A stretch of DNA of 64,000 nt. Source: G963677085 sp963677085. GTDB taxonomy: Bacteria > Planctomycetota > Planctomycetia > Pirellulales > Thermoguttaceae. The stretch covers positions 496,001-560,000 of the forward strand of contig CAXXFH010000003.1 in NCBI GenBank assembly GCA_963677085.2. Direction: 5' to 3'. Positions 42,647 through 50,792 of the stretch are shown here, one piece after another; position 1 is the stretch's first letter; every line of letters begins with the position of its first letter. The translations under genes and the position numbers were made by a program. The notes beneath the pieces were generated by a model that saw nothing but the letters and a program-made list of their open reading frames with translations, ran no database searches and was not told the origin of the DNA.

Positions 42647-44491
42647 ATGACCACAGCCACGGAAGGGCTGATGTTCTCGACCGCCGAGGTCGACATCCAG
42701 GCCGCCGGCAAGACGCCTGCGGTTTCCATCGTCGCCTACAGCGGCGGCGTGATGGCGGTGCCGGGCTGGGGCCCGGTGGCCATCGAATTGGCCAGCATCG
42801 ACGTGGCGCAACAAGTCGGCATTTTGGCCGACCACGACGCGACGCTCAAGGGGATCGTCGGCTACGGTCAGGCCCGGGTCGAGGACAACCGGCTGGTCGT
42901 GACTGGCACGATTGCCCCAACGACCGAGGCGGCCCGGCAGATTATCGAGCTGGCGAAGTCGGGCTTTCGGTTTCAGGCCAGCGTGGGTGTCTCGCCCAGC
43001 GAGACGGAACGGGTGCGGGCGGGCGAGAAGGTCGTCGCCAACGGCCGGACGATCACCGCGCCCCGTGGCGGCATGACCTTCGTCCGCGCGGGCGAACTGC
43101 GCGAGGTTTCTATTGTGAGTATCGCGGCCGACCGGAACACGTCGGTCGCCATCGCGGCATCCGAGAAAGGGAAGAGGCAGATGACCACGGAAGTGATGGA
43201 AAAGACGGCCGAGCAGATCCGCAAGGAAGCCCTGGCCGAAAGCAAGCGGATCAACGGCATCCGCGAGGCCTGCGGGGGCCAACACGGAAAGATCGAGGCG
43301 CGGGCCATCGAGGAGGGCTGGGACGTCGACCAGACGAAGCTGGAAGTGCTGCGGGCCTCGCGGCCGACGGCGCCATTGGTTCGCTGGACGGACGTGGCTC
43401 CCAATGGCCACGTTCTGCAGGCGGCCATCTTGTCGCACATGGGTTGCGAGGCCCTGGCCGAAAAGACGCTGGGTGCCGAGGCGGCCCAGCGTGCCCGCGA
43501 CCTGCGGGCCACCAGCTTAGTCGACCTCTGTCGGGCGGCCTTGCAGATCGAGGGCAAGGAATCGCCCCAGGGGCGCGACGGGCTGATCCGTGCGGCCCTG
43601 TCGACCTATTCACTGCCGGTCGCGTTGGGCGAGGCGGCCAACAAGGTGCTGATGGATTCCTATACCGAGTCGCCGGCCACGTGGCGGGCCTTCGCCGCGA
43701 TCAAGTCGGCCGCCGACTTCAAGGAACACACCGGTATCCGGCCGACCCAGACGGGCGAGCTCGAGCAGGTGGCCCCGGGCGGGGAGTTGAAGTACGGCTC
43801 GCTGAAGGAGTCGACCTACAAGTTCCAGGTCGACACGTTTGGTAAGAACCTGGGGATCGACCGCCGCGACATCATCAACGACGACTTGAGCATGTTCGAC
43901 GACACGGCCCGATCGCTGGGCCGCTCCGCGATGCGGGCGGTCAGCGACTTGGTCTACAAGACCTTGCTGGCGGGCGGCGGCAGCTTCTTCTCGTTCGGCA
44001 ATGGCAACTACTCCTCGGGGGCCGACACGGCGTTGAGCCTTGCCGCCTTGGGGGCCGGCATCACGAAGGTGATGCAGCAGCGTGACGACGAGGGCCGCGA
44101 CCTGGACATCCGGCCCAAAATCCTGTTGGTGCCGCCCGAGCTGTCGCAGACGGCCAAGGAGTTGCTGCAGAGCGACTTTATCCAGCGGGCCAATTCGGAC
44201 GAGCCGACCGGCAACGCGCTGAAGAACATCGTGTCGCTGGAAGTGGAACCGCGATTGTCCAACAGCAACCGCTTCAGCGGCACGTCGGCCAAGGCCTGGT
44301 ATCTCTTCGCCGGGCCGCAAGACGCTGCGCTGGTGGTGGCCTTCCTGCAGGGCAAGCAGGTGCCTACGGTCGAGTTCTTCGGCTTCGACGCCGACCCCAA
44401 CAAGCTGGCCGCCACCTGGCGGGTCTATTTCGATTACGGGGCGGCCCTGGCGGAACACAGGGCCGCTTACCGAGCGAAGGGCGAGGCCTGA
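42647..44491 (+). CDS. Phage prohead protease fused to major capsid protein
   Basis: 614 residues. Residues 1-180 resemble a prohead protease: GILADHDATLKGIVGYGQAR supplies the likely catalytic His and GFRFQASVGVSPSE the Ser, with ELREVSIVSIAADRN closing the fold. After a basic linker, about 200-614 is a major head protein of the Mu gpT/HK97-like type (VLMDSYTESPATWRAFAAIK, DRRDIINDDLSMFDDTARSL, KAWYLFAGPQDAALVVAFL). Cleavage between the parts would mature the capsid. It sits in the serine-recombinase element, away from terminase (55113) and portal (60321). Confidence 0.85.
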   Translation: MTTATEGLMFSTAEVDIQAAGKTPAVSIVAYSGGVMAVPGWGPVAIELASIDVAQQVGILADHDATLKGIVGYGQARVEDNRLVVTGTIAPTTEAARQIIELAKSGFRFQASVGVSPSETERVRAGEKVVANGRTITAPRGGMTFVRAGELREVSIVSIAADRNTSVAIAASEKGKRQMTTEVMEKTAEQIRKEALAESKRINGIREACGGQHGKIEARAIEEGWDVDQTKLEVLRASRPTAPLVRWTDVAPNGHVLQAAILSHMGCEALAEKTLGAEAAQRARDLRATSLVDLCRAALQIEGKESPQGRDGLIRAALSTYSLPVALGEAANKVLMDSYTESPATWRAFAAIKSAADFKEHTGIRPTQTGELEQVAPGGELKYGSLKESTYKFQVDTFGKNLGIDRRDIINDDLSMFDDTARSLGRSAMRAVSDLVYKTLLAGGGSFFSFGNGNYSSGADTALSLAALGAGITKVMQQRDDEGRDLDIRPKILLVPPELSQTAKELLQSDFIQRANSDEPTGNALKNIVSLEVEPRLSNSNRFSGTSAKAWYLFAGPQDAALVVAFLQGKQVPTVEFFGFDADPNKLAATWRVYFDYGAALAEHRAAYRAKGEA

Positions 44492-44584
44492 TTCGGCACG
44501 GGCCTTCGGGATGCGGCGTCTCTTCCTCCGCGCCGCATCCCGCCCTTCGTTTCTTCTTGCGCAACCAACCCCCGGGGCATTCTG

Positions 44585-44761
44585 ATGGAAGCGACCGCAC
44601 AGCGGATCGGGAAGTTCGACTTTTCTGTCGCCGTCTGTGAAACCAAGCCCGACATCGAGGCCATGCGTGCTGAGCGCCAAGGGGCAATCACCGCATGGCT
44701 TCTTCACCAATGGGACCGCGAACGGGAGGATGCTCGGGATGATCGCCACTTGCACAATTGA
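44585..44761 (+). CDS. Small hypothetical protein upstream of the RepA-like helicase
   Basis: 58 residues (starts MEATAQRIGKFDFSVAVCET, ends DDRHLHN). It fills the space between capsid and helicase and overlaps the helicase start by 23 bases. Glu/Arg-rich helical C-terminal half. No family recognised. Confidence 0.45.
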   Translation: MEATAQRIGKFDFSVAVCETKPDIEAMRAERQGAITAWLLHQWDREREDARDDRHLHN

Positions 44762-46529
44762 CGGGCAGCAATGGGATCGCGGCTACAACGACGGGCCCGA
44801 GTTGCCCATCCTGCCCGTGCTCGTCGAGGCCGAACGGGCGTACCGCGACAGCTTTCTGGCTGCCGTCCAGGAAGCGGCTGCGTGGGACTTCCCCGACCTG
44901 GACGTCATCGAGGCGGCCTGGGAGTCGCGGCGTGAAACGCGTCGCCAAGCCGAGGTCCTCGTGCCGTCGTCGAAGTACTTCGACGAACCGCAATTCGACG
45001 ATCCCGAGAGCGTGCAGGTCGTCTATCGCACGGGCCACGAGGTGGAAGCCTCGCGGGCCCGAGGCCGGGTACAGGCGTTGGAACTCGCCAAGCGGGACTG
45101 GTGGGACTTGGCCGACCTCGGGCTGGAAGACGACGAGGAAATCCGTCGGCTGTTTATGCAGCCTTGGGTCGAGGCGGTGACCGCCTGGGCGGGTGAGGAT
45201 CTTGAGCGTGCCGAATCCCCACCTCGCCCGCTCGATCACTTCTCTTCGGCGCAGTGGCAGGCGGTTCTGGCGAACCAGCAGGGCCCAGGGCACCACTACG
45301 GCAATGTCGTAGTCGCCGAGGCCGATCTGAAGCAGCGTTGCGGCCAATGGTCGGAATCGTGGGACTGCCTGGACGAAGCCGGCGAAACCATCGGCCGGGT
45401 GTATCGTTGGAAACGGCGTTTGGGTGACGTGGTACGGATGATTGCAAAACGTGACCAAGAGTGGGTTGCTTATCAGAGTGCAACGGGCGAGCCGGCGGAT
45501 CCAGTGCGTCCACAATCTGTGGACGGACAGGTGGCTGCCAAGAAGAAGTTGAAGCTTGTCCGCGCCGATCTGATCGAGATGCGCCCACCCGATTGGCTGC
45601 TTCGAGGTATGCTGGAACGCGACACGTTCGCCCTGGTGTTCGGGGATCCGGGGTGCGGGAAATCCTTCCTGGCCATCGACTGGGCGTGCAGGATCGCCAC
45701 ACAGACGCCCTGGCGGGGCAATAGCGTCCAAGGTGGAACCGTCGTCTACGTTGCCGGGGAAGGCCAGCAAGGGTTTGGACGGCGCATTCGGGCGTGGTCG
45801 GAATTCAACGGCGTGGACATCGCGGGCATCCCGCTCTTCGTTGCCCCGGCCGTTGCCATTCCCAACCCCGCCGATCTCGTAGCGCTTGCTGGGGCCATCG
45901 ATGCCGGTGCCGGTCGCCCGGTCCTGATCGTGGTGGATACCTTGGCCCGCTGCTTCGGCGGGGGTGATGAGAATTCGACCCAGGACATGAGCCAATTCGT
46001 CTCGGCGTGCGACGCGATCCGACGGCGGTATGGTTGCACGATTCTCGTAGTCCACCATACGGGCCATGGCGACAAGAGTCGTGCCCGGGGTGCCATTGCG
46101 CTCAAGGCCGCGCTCGATGCTGAGTACCGCCTCGACAACAACGACCACTTGCTGTTGACCGCCACCAAGATGAAGGACGCCGAGACCCCACCGCCATTGA
46201 CCATGGAACTGGTGACGGTCGAGCTACCCGGATTGGTGGACGAGCACGGCAACCCGATCACCTCGGCTGCCATCAACGTGGTGGACGCCGACGTGAGCGC
46301 CATCGTTTCCAACTGCAAGGCAGGCAAGCGAGGGAAATGGCAGAAGATCGGATTGGAAGTCGCCCGCCAACTGCTCGTGATGAGCGAAGACGGCCAGGTG
46401 GCCATCAAGGATTGGCACAACGAGTGCGAAGCGGCGGGGATGCGACAATCGACCCGGTACGACGTGTTGGCCAAGCTGCAGGGCCAGGGTGAAATCGTCA
46501 TGGAAGGCGACGTCTTGATTCCAGCGTGA
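44739..46529 (+). CDS. RepA-like AAA_25 replicative helicase
   Basis: 596 residues from ATG at 44739 (GGGAGG upstream; an in-frame ATG at 44637 is also possible). The first 280 residues are unrecognised and acidic. Then FALVFGDPGCGKSFLAIDWA (Walker A near 303-310), VVYVAGEGQQGFGRR, VLIVVDTLARCFGGGDENST (Walker B) and ILVVHHTGHGDKSRARGAIA, the hallmark order of hexameric RepA helicases. The C-terminus has a winged-helix-like QKIGLEVARQLLV segment. A 40-bp palindrome and iterons follow, so it is the candidate initiator/helicase of this element. Confidence 0.88.
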   Translation: MIATCTIDGQQWDRGYNDGPELPILPVLVEAERAYRDSFLAAVQEAAAWDFPDLDVIEAAWESRRETRRQAEVLVPSSKYFDEPQFDDPESVQVVYRTGHEVEASRARGRVQALELAKRDWWDLADLGLEDDEEIRRLFMQPWVEAVTAWAGEDLERAESPPRPLDHFSSAQWQAVLANQQGPGHHYGNVVVAEADLKQRCGQWSESWDCLDEAGETIGRVYRWKRRLGDVVRMIAKRDQEWVAYQSATGEPADPVRPQSVDGQVAAKKKLKLVRADLIEMRPPDWLLRGMLERDTFALVFGDPGCGKSFLAIDWACRIATQTPWRGNSVQGGTVVYVAGEGQQGFGRRIRAWSEFNGVDIAGIPLFVAPAVAIPNPADLVALAGAIDAGAGRPVLIVVDTLARCFGGGDENSTQDMSQFVSACDAIRRRYGCTILVVHHTGHGDKSRARGAIALKAALDAEYRLDNNDHLLLTATKMKDAETPPPLTMELVTVELPGLVDEHGNPITSAAINVVDADVSAIVSNCKAGKRGKWQKIGLEVARQLLVMSEDGQVAIKDWHNECEAAGMRQSTRYDVLAKLQGQGEIVMEGDVLIPA

Positions 46530-46547
46530 CGTTCCCACGCCCTTCCG

Positions 46548-46740
46548 ATTCCAATTCCAATCTCCTTAAGGAGATTGGAATTGGAATGGAAATTGGAATA
46601 GGGGCCAGAAATTGGAAATTGGAAGTTGGAATGGAAAATTGGAATCCTGCTAAACCGAGCAGTGGCAACACGTTGTAGCGTCTTCTTCCCCGTGGCCCAC
46701 AGCCAAATTGGAATGTTGGAATCCGAAATTGGAATCGCCG
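46548..46740. repeat. ATTGGAA iteron cluster with 40-bp perfect palindrome (candidate origin)
   Basis: ATTGGAA occurs exactly at 46574, 46580, 46592, 46611, 46618, 46638, 46705 and 46727, and TTCCAAT at 46549 and 46555; GTTGGAA variants fill gaps. Bases 46548-46587 form a perfect 40-bp palindrome with TTAA at the centre. It starts 19 bp after the helicase stop. Origin, or terminator plus origin, is inferred. Confidence 0.7.
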
Positions 46741-46788
46741 CCGGGGGACGAGCGGGTCCTCCCTCGCCGCTGGCCACAAAAACCCGAC

Positions 46789-46860
46789 GCGGGAACAATC
46801 GCGCTAATAGAGACAGTTTGTTTTAGGTGCCGGTTTTTTTCGGCCGGCACCGGGCCCCGG
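46789..46860. other. Conserved origin-proximal box, copy 2
   Basis: GCGGGAACAATCGCG, TAGAGACAGTTTGTT, and GGTGCCGG (46826-46833) pairing with CCGGCACC (46844-46851) across a T-run. Parallels 35585-35660. Between here and 47035 only an inverted repeat GGGTCGC/GCGACCC (46980-47000), possibly an operator, is visible; 46530-47034 carries no gene. Confidence 0.45.
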
Positions 46861-47034
46861 AAAACCCCCGCCCCGTGGCCCACATAGGCCCCGTGTGGCG
46901 AAGTTCTCGAAAATCCGGCCCAGGACGCCAGCCGAGCGCTTGATCTTGTTCCCACGTCGAGGTAACTGACTGTCCTGCTGGGTCGCGGTGGTCGCGACCC
47001 ACCCACGCGATACCTCACGCGAAAGGACAGCCCG

Positions 47035-47331
47035 ATGGCGACCAAGAAGACCCCCACGACGAAAAAGAAGACGACGACGAAGGCCAAGGCGACGAAGCCG
47101 GTCCCAAAGATGAGCCAGATCAATGCGGCCATCGAGGTCTTGCGACGGGCCCGCAAGCCGATGAGTTGCCAAGAGATGGTCGAGGCCATGCAAGCCAAAC
47201 GGTTGTGGTCGAGCCCCGCCGGCAAGACGCCCGCGGCCACGCTCTACGCTTCGATTCTGCGCGACATCCGCAAGGGCAAGGACGCACGTTTCACGAAGGC
47301 CGCCCCGGGCCGCTTCGCGCTGAAGAAGTAG
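47035..47331 (+). CDS. HARE-HTH (winged-helix) domain protein
   Basis: 98 residues. A Lys/Thr-rich tail (TKKTPTTKKKTTTKAKATK) precedes the HARE-HTH domain: INAAIEVLRRARKPMSCQEM, AGKTPAATLYASILRDIRKG and ARFTKAAPGRFALKK. HARE-HTH domains occur in restriction enzymes, RNA polymerase delta and chromatin proteins and are thought to sense or bind modified DNA. GAAAGGAC precedes the start. A second protein of the type is at 53481-54092. Confidence 0.82.
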   Translation: MATKKTPTTKKKTTTKAKATKPVPKMSQINAAIEVLRRARKPMSCQEMVEAMQAKRLWSSPAGKTPAATLYASILRDIRKGKDARFTKAAPGRFALKK

Positions 47332-47420
47332 CTGCGCCGACTCGACAAAACGAGCCGCCAGCGTGTTGCACCACCCCGGCGGCTCTCACCACAAACCCCT
47401 TTGGTAAAGAAAGGGCATTC

Positions 47421-50345
47421 ATGGCTAAACGCAATTCTACACTCATCCCCGCTGCTGGCTACGCCCGCCGCAGCACCGACTTGCAGGAACGGTCGATCCC
47501 CGATCAGAAGGCGTACATCGAGAAATGGGCCGCCGAGCATGGCTACCGCATCGTGCGGTGGTACATCGACGACGCCATCTCGGGCACCAGTTCCCGTGGC
47601 CGCGATGACTTCGCGCGGATGATCGACACGGCCGAGAACGGCCGCGACTTCGACACCGTGCTCTGCTACGACATCAGCCGTTTCTCTCGCGGCGGAACGA
47701 ACGAGACCGGCTACTACTTGCACCGGTTGAAGATGGCCGGCGTCGAGGTGCTGTTCCCCGCCGATGCCATCCCCGAGGGCGACGAAGGCGAGTTGATCCA
47801 AGGCGTCAAGTCATGGCAGGCCCGCCAGTACAGCGTGAAGCTGGCCCGCGATACGATTCGGGGCCAGATCAGCAACATCCGCCAGCGTCGCAGTGCCCCA
47901 GGCGGCATGGCTCCCTATGGATACGACAAGCAGCACCTTAGTGCCGACGGCACGGTGTTGCGCACTCTGCGGTGGATGGCCGACGGCAGCAAGCAGGAGT
48001 TCGGGCCCGATGGCAAGCTGCTCCGGGTGATCGAACCGGGGGTGAACATCAAGAAGGCCAAGAGCGATGTCATTCGGTACGTTCCCAGCGCGCCCGACCG
48101 GGTGGCCGTCCTCAAGCGGATGTTCGACCTTTGCTGCCAGGGCTATGGCTTCCATTACATTGCCCAGACGTTCAACGAGGAAGGCATTCCGTCACCCGGC
48201 GGACAGAAATGGAACACGGCCCGCATCGGGAAGCTGCTTCGCAACCCGGTGTACCGTGGCGCCATTGCCTGGAACCGCCACACCATGGGCTCGCTCTTCG
48301 GGCTCGATGGCCAGGGCGTGTTGCGACCGAAACGCAGCAAGGGCTGGAGGAAAAACGACGAAAGCGACTGGATCATCAGCGAAGACGTCCATGAACCCTT
48401 GGTCAGCCGCGAAACGTGGGATGCGGCACAGCGCTGTATTGCCAAGCGGCGAGCCGATGCCGGCAAAGCCCGGCCGACAAACCGCTCGCTACTCTCCGGC
48501 CTGATGGTCTGCAAACGCTGTGGCCACGGCTTCACCACCGTCCGCGACCGTCGCTGGCCGGGCCCAACGGGCGAAGGCTACCGATCCTACCGCTGCTGCG
48601 GCTACCACCGCTACGGCAAGGGGATGTGCAAAGCCTATGGCGTGCCCGGACCCGCGCTCGACGCCTTCGTGCTCGATACGATCAAACGCCTGCTGCTCGG
48701 CGACCATAAGACGACGAAGAAGGCCATCGACGCCTTTGTGGCGACCGTGCTCGCTCCCAAGCCGGTGACGAAACGCAAGAAGACCGACGGCCGCGAACTC
48801 GAATTACTCAACCGCAAGATCAAAGCCACGGTCGCCATGCTGGCCGACCCGACGTTCGACGGGCTCGACGAACTCCGTATCACGCTGACCGACCTCAAAA
48901 ACAAACGTGATGCTCTGGCAGCCCGGCTCAAGCCGGTCGAACAACCCGCAACGCCAGCCTTTACTGAGAAAGAACTGCAGACCTGGGCCCTGGCCCAGTT
49001 CGCCCACCTCGACGACCTCGCCACACGAACGACAATCGACCTGAAGGACCGCCAGATGATCGAGGCCTTCGTTCAACGCATTGAGGTCAACCCCGAGTCG
49101 AAGACCGGCATCGTCTACGTTACGCCCGACCTCGAAGACGCGCTAAAACGCGGGTTCACACGCGGACCCATCGGGGATTTTATGGGCGCGCACGAGTGGT
49201 GCCAGCCTCCTGACACCATGGTGATGACACCATCAGGAGGAACGCGCATAGCGTCGCTTCGTGATGGCGACGAGGTAATGGCTTTCGCGCCACGGTCGTG
49301 GGCAATCATCGGCTACCGAAACGGCCCGCCGGTGAAGGTGGGAACTCGGCATTACGGCGGTCCTTTGTATGGCGTCTCGGTTGGGGACAACACGACGTGG
49401 TGTACCGATGGGCACTTGTTCAGTGCGCGGCTGACGTCCGATGCGCCGTCGACTTGGTGTGTCTATCTGATGCGGCGTGGCCGTTGGTGGCGAGTCGGCA
49501 AAACGAAGTTGCTTACAACGTGGGGATTGGGCATCAAGCAACGCTTAGAAACGGAAGACGGCGAAGAAGCCTGGATTCTCAGCACGCATAGCTCGAACAG
49601 CGAAGCCACTTGCACTGAGCAGGTCGTCTCGGCACGCTACGGCATCCCCACGACCTTCTGGCGCGAATCGCGGGCATCGGTGCGCACCGAATCACAGATT
49701 GCACGCATCTACGACCGGATTGATCCCATCGCATTGCACCGCGGCGCACTTTGGGCACTGTCGGACCACCATCGCCGGCTCGAGCACCCGTTCATCCGCA
49801 GAGGCCGAACTCGGGCCAAGTACGGACGTCGTGTCTCATTCCTTGTTCGTGCGTGCAACCTGCTGCCAGGAGCAATGGAAGTTCCGTTGCCGACCCGTGG
49901 TCCGAATTTCTGTTGGACCCCAATACGACACGTCGACGTCCAACCATACAGTGGTCCAGTCTATTCCCTCGACGTCGCAAAGTATCACCACTACATCGCC
50001 GATGGGATCGTGACACACAATTGTTTCTACGGTTGGCGGCTGGGCGCCGGCCACCAGTTCTTCGGGCCCAACAACGCGACCGACCTGTGGGCAGTTAAGA
50101 AGGTCAATCCCAACAAGATGATCCATCTCACCGAGAAGCCGGTCGAACTGGCCGTCCGCGCGATGCAGTATTCCAGCAAGCCGGGCGAGAACGTGCTGGA
50201 GTTGTTCGGCGGCAGCGGTTCCACACTGATCGCTTGCGAGCAGACCGGCCGCCGCTGCTACGCGATGGAGCTTGATACGCTGTACTGCGACGTGATCGTC
50301 AAGCGGTGGGAGGAGTTCACAGGGCGGAAGGCCAGTCTCGCGTAG
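47421..50345 (+). CDS. Chimera: large serine recombinase + methyltransferase C-terminus, with intein
   Basis: 974 residues. Residues 1-585 are a complete serine integrase: YARRSTDLQERS with Ser18 as probable nucleophile, CYDISRFSRGG, recombinase domain with GMAPYGYDK, zinc ribbon (CKRCGHGF and later CCGYHRYGKGMC) and coiled coil. At attR (codon 586) the frame passes into FMGAHEW of the methyltransferase. Cys594-Asn867 is an intein. Residues 868-974 (CFYGWRLGAGHQFF, LELFGGSGSTLIACE) complete the methyltransferase AdoMet site. In the circular element the recombinase would instead end with the 21-residue tail encoded at 38012-38074. Whether the fusion is active is unknown. Confidence 0.9.
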   Translation: MAKRNSTLIPAAGYARRSTDLQERSIPDQKAYIEKWAAEHGYRIVRWYIDDAISGTSSRGRDDFARMIDTAENGRDFDTVLCYDISRFSRGGTNETGYYLHRLKMAGVEVLFPADAIPEGDEGELIQGVKSWQARQYSVKLARDTIRGQISNIRQRRSAPGGMAPYGYDKQHLSADGTVLRTLRWMADGSKQEFGPDGKLLRVIEPGVNIKKAKSDVIRYVPSAPDRVAVLKRMFDLCCQGYGFHYIAQTFNEEGIPSPGGQKWNTARIGKLLRNPVYRGAIAWNRHTMGSLFGLDGQGVLRPKRSKGWRKNDESDWIISEDVHEPLVSRETWDAAQRCIAKRRADAGKARPTNRSLLSGLMVCKRCGHGFTTVRDRRWPGPTGEGYRSYRCCGYHRYGKGMCKAYGVPGPALDAFVLDTIKRLLLGDHKTTKKAIDAFVATVLAPKPVTKRKKTDGRELELLNRKIKATVAMLADPTFDGLDELRITLTDLKNKRDALAARLKPVEQPATPAFTEKELQTWALAQFAHLDDLATRTTIDLKDRQMIEAFVQRIEVNPESKTGIVYVTPDLEDALKRGFTRGPIGDFMGAHEWCQPPDTMVMTPSGGTRIASLRDGDEVMAFAPRSWAIIGYRNGPPVKVGTRHYGGPLYGVSVGDNTTWCTDGHLFSARLTSDAPSTWCVYLMRRGRWWRVGKTKLLTTWGLGIKQRLETEDGEEAWILSTHSSNSEATCTEQVVSARYGIPTTFWRESRASVRTESQIARIYDRIDPIALHRGALWALSDHHRRLEHPFIRRGRTRAKYGRRVSFLVRACNLLPGAMEVPLPTRGPNFCWTPIRHVDVQPYSGPVYSLDVAKYHHYIADGIVTHNCFYGWRLGAGHQFFGPNNATDLWAVKKVNPNKMIHLTEKPVELAVRAMQYSSKPGENVLELFGGSGSTLIACEQTGRRCYAMELDTLYCDVIVKRWEEFTGRKASLA
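49164..49190. other. attR of the integrative element
   Basis: Left of GA (49176-49177) is the recombinase 3' end (GGACCCATCGGG); right is TTTTATGGGCGCG of the methyltransferase. Rejoined attB reads AAG GAT TTT ATG GGC, restoring KDFMG. Confidence 0.8.
49200..50021 (+). other. Intein (274 residues) in the methyltransferase part
   Basis: N-terminal block: Cys1, TMVMTPSGGTRIASLRDGDE (block A). Block B-like TDGHLFSAR. C-terminal blocks VYSLDVAKYHHYIADGIVTH and Asn274, followed by Cys+1 (CFYGWR). Excision joins HEW to CFYGWR, the expected methyltransferase sequence. The middle (VYLMRRGRWWRVGKT, EEAWILSTHSSNSEATCTEQ, ARYGIPTTFW) looks like an inserted nuclease-type domain. Confidence 0.88.
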
Positions 50346-50506
50346 CTTCTTGGGAACGATTTCAAATCAAATGTCCAATTCATGTATCTGCCACGCGAAC
50401 GGTTTCGAAATAGTTCCCTAAGTTCGGCATCGCCGCCAATAACCGGGGCGACGGCTGGTGTGCGCGGCAGCGGCCAACCGATGAAAGATGACTTGACTGG
50501 TTGCCA

Positions 50507-50716
50507 TCAGCCTTCCGCATGCAGCTCCGGCCAAGGAATACCCCCTTCGCGGTCGGCAAAACGCCGCTGGAGCTCTTCGGCGAACTGTGGGTCGTCGACG
50601 GACAAAGCGAGGTCCTCGGGCGGCAGAGCCTCCAAGAGACGAGAGACAATTACCATCTTCTCGTCGTCCGGCAGCTTCAAGGCTTCCGCGAGAATCGACT
50701 CGGATGATGGTTGCAT
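50507..50716 (-). CDS. Addiction-module antitoxin (unstable antitoxin family), orphan
   Basis: 69 residues: MQPSSESILAEALKLPDDEK, SRLLEALPPEDL and FAEELQRRFADREGGIPWPE match the short addiction module family (Pfam Unstab_antitox), normally paired with a RelE/ParE toxin immediately downstream. The 160 bp after its stop encode no such toxin. The upstream frame to 50854 is not supported. Confidence 0.7.
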   Translation of the reverse strand: MQPSSESILAEALKLPDDEKMVIVSRLLEALPPEDLALSVDDPQFAEELQRRFADREGGIPWPELHAEG

Positions 50717-50792
50717 AACACGTCCCCTGAAAACCAAGCGTTCAGTGTTCCCGTTGATATTATGGCAAGACGATCGATGCCTGTCGAGCCTC

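Larger units (their letters stand above)
38011..49177. mobile_element. 11.2-kb serine-recombinase integrative element inserted in the methyltransferase gene
   Basis: The left boundary splits KD from FMGAHEW of the methyltransferase; the right boundary restores it. Shared dinucleotide GA occurs at 38009-38010 and 49176-49177. Joining the ends rebuilds attP with arms ACCCATC (49166-49172) and GATGGGT (38014-38020), 8 bp apart and centred exactly on GA. Cargo: three integron cassettes and intI, two small regulators, protease-capsid fusion, RepA-like helicase with iterons, HARE-HTH protein and the recombinase at the right end. Confidence 0.88.

Noticed and set aside
44688..46148. 486-codon minus-strand frame
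   Set aside because: Antisense to the RepA-like helicase.
35290..46740. Iteron clusters as CRISPR arrays
   Set aside because: Repeat units are 7-9 bp with irregular spacing and both orientations.
38011..49177. Assembly chimera instead of a real insertion
   Set aside because: attP dyad centred on the shared dinucleotide and frame-compatible junctions are unlikely by chance; not formally excluded without reads.
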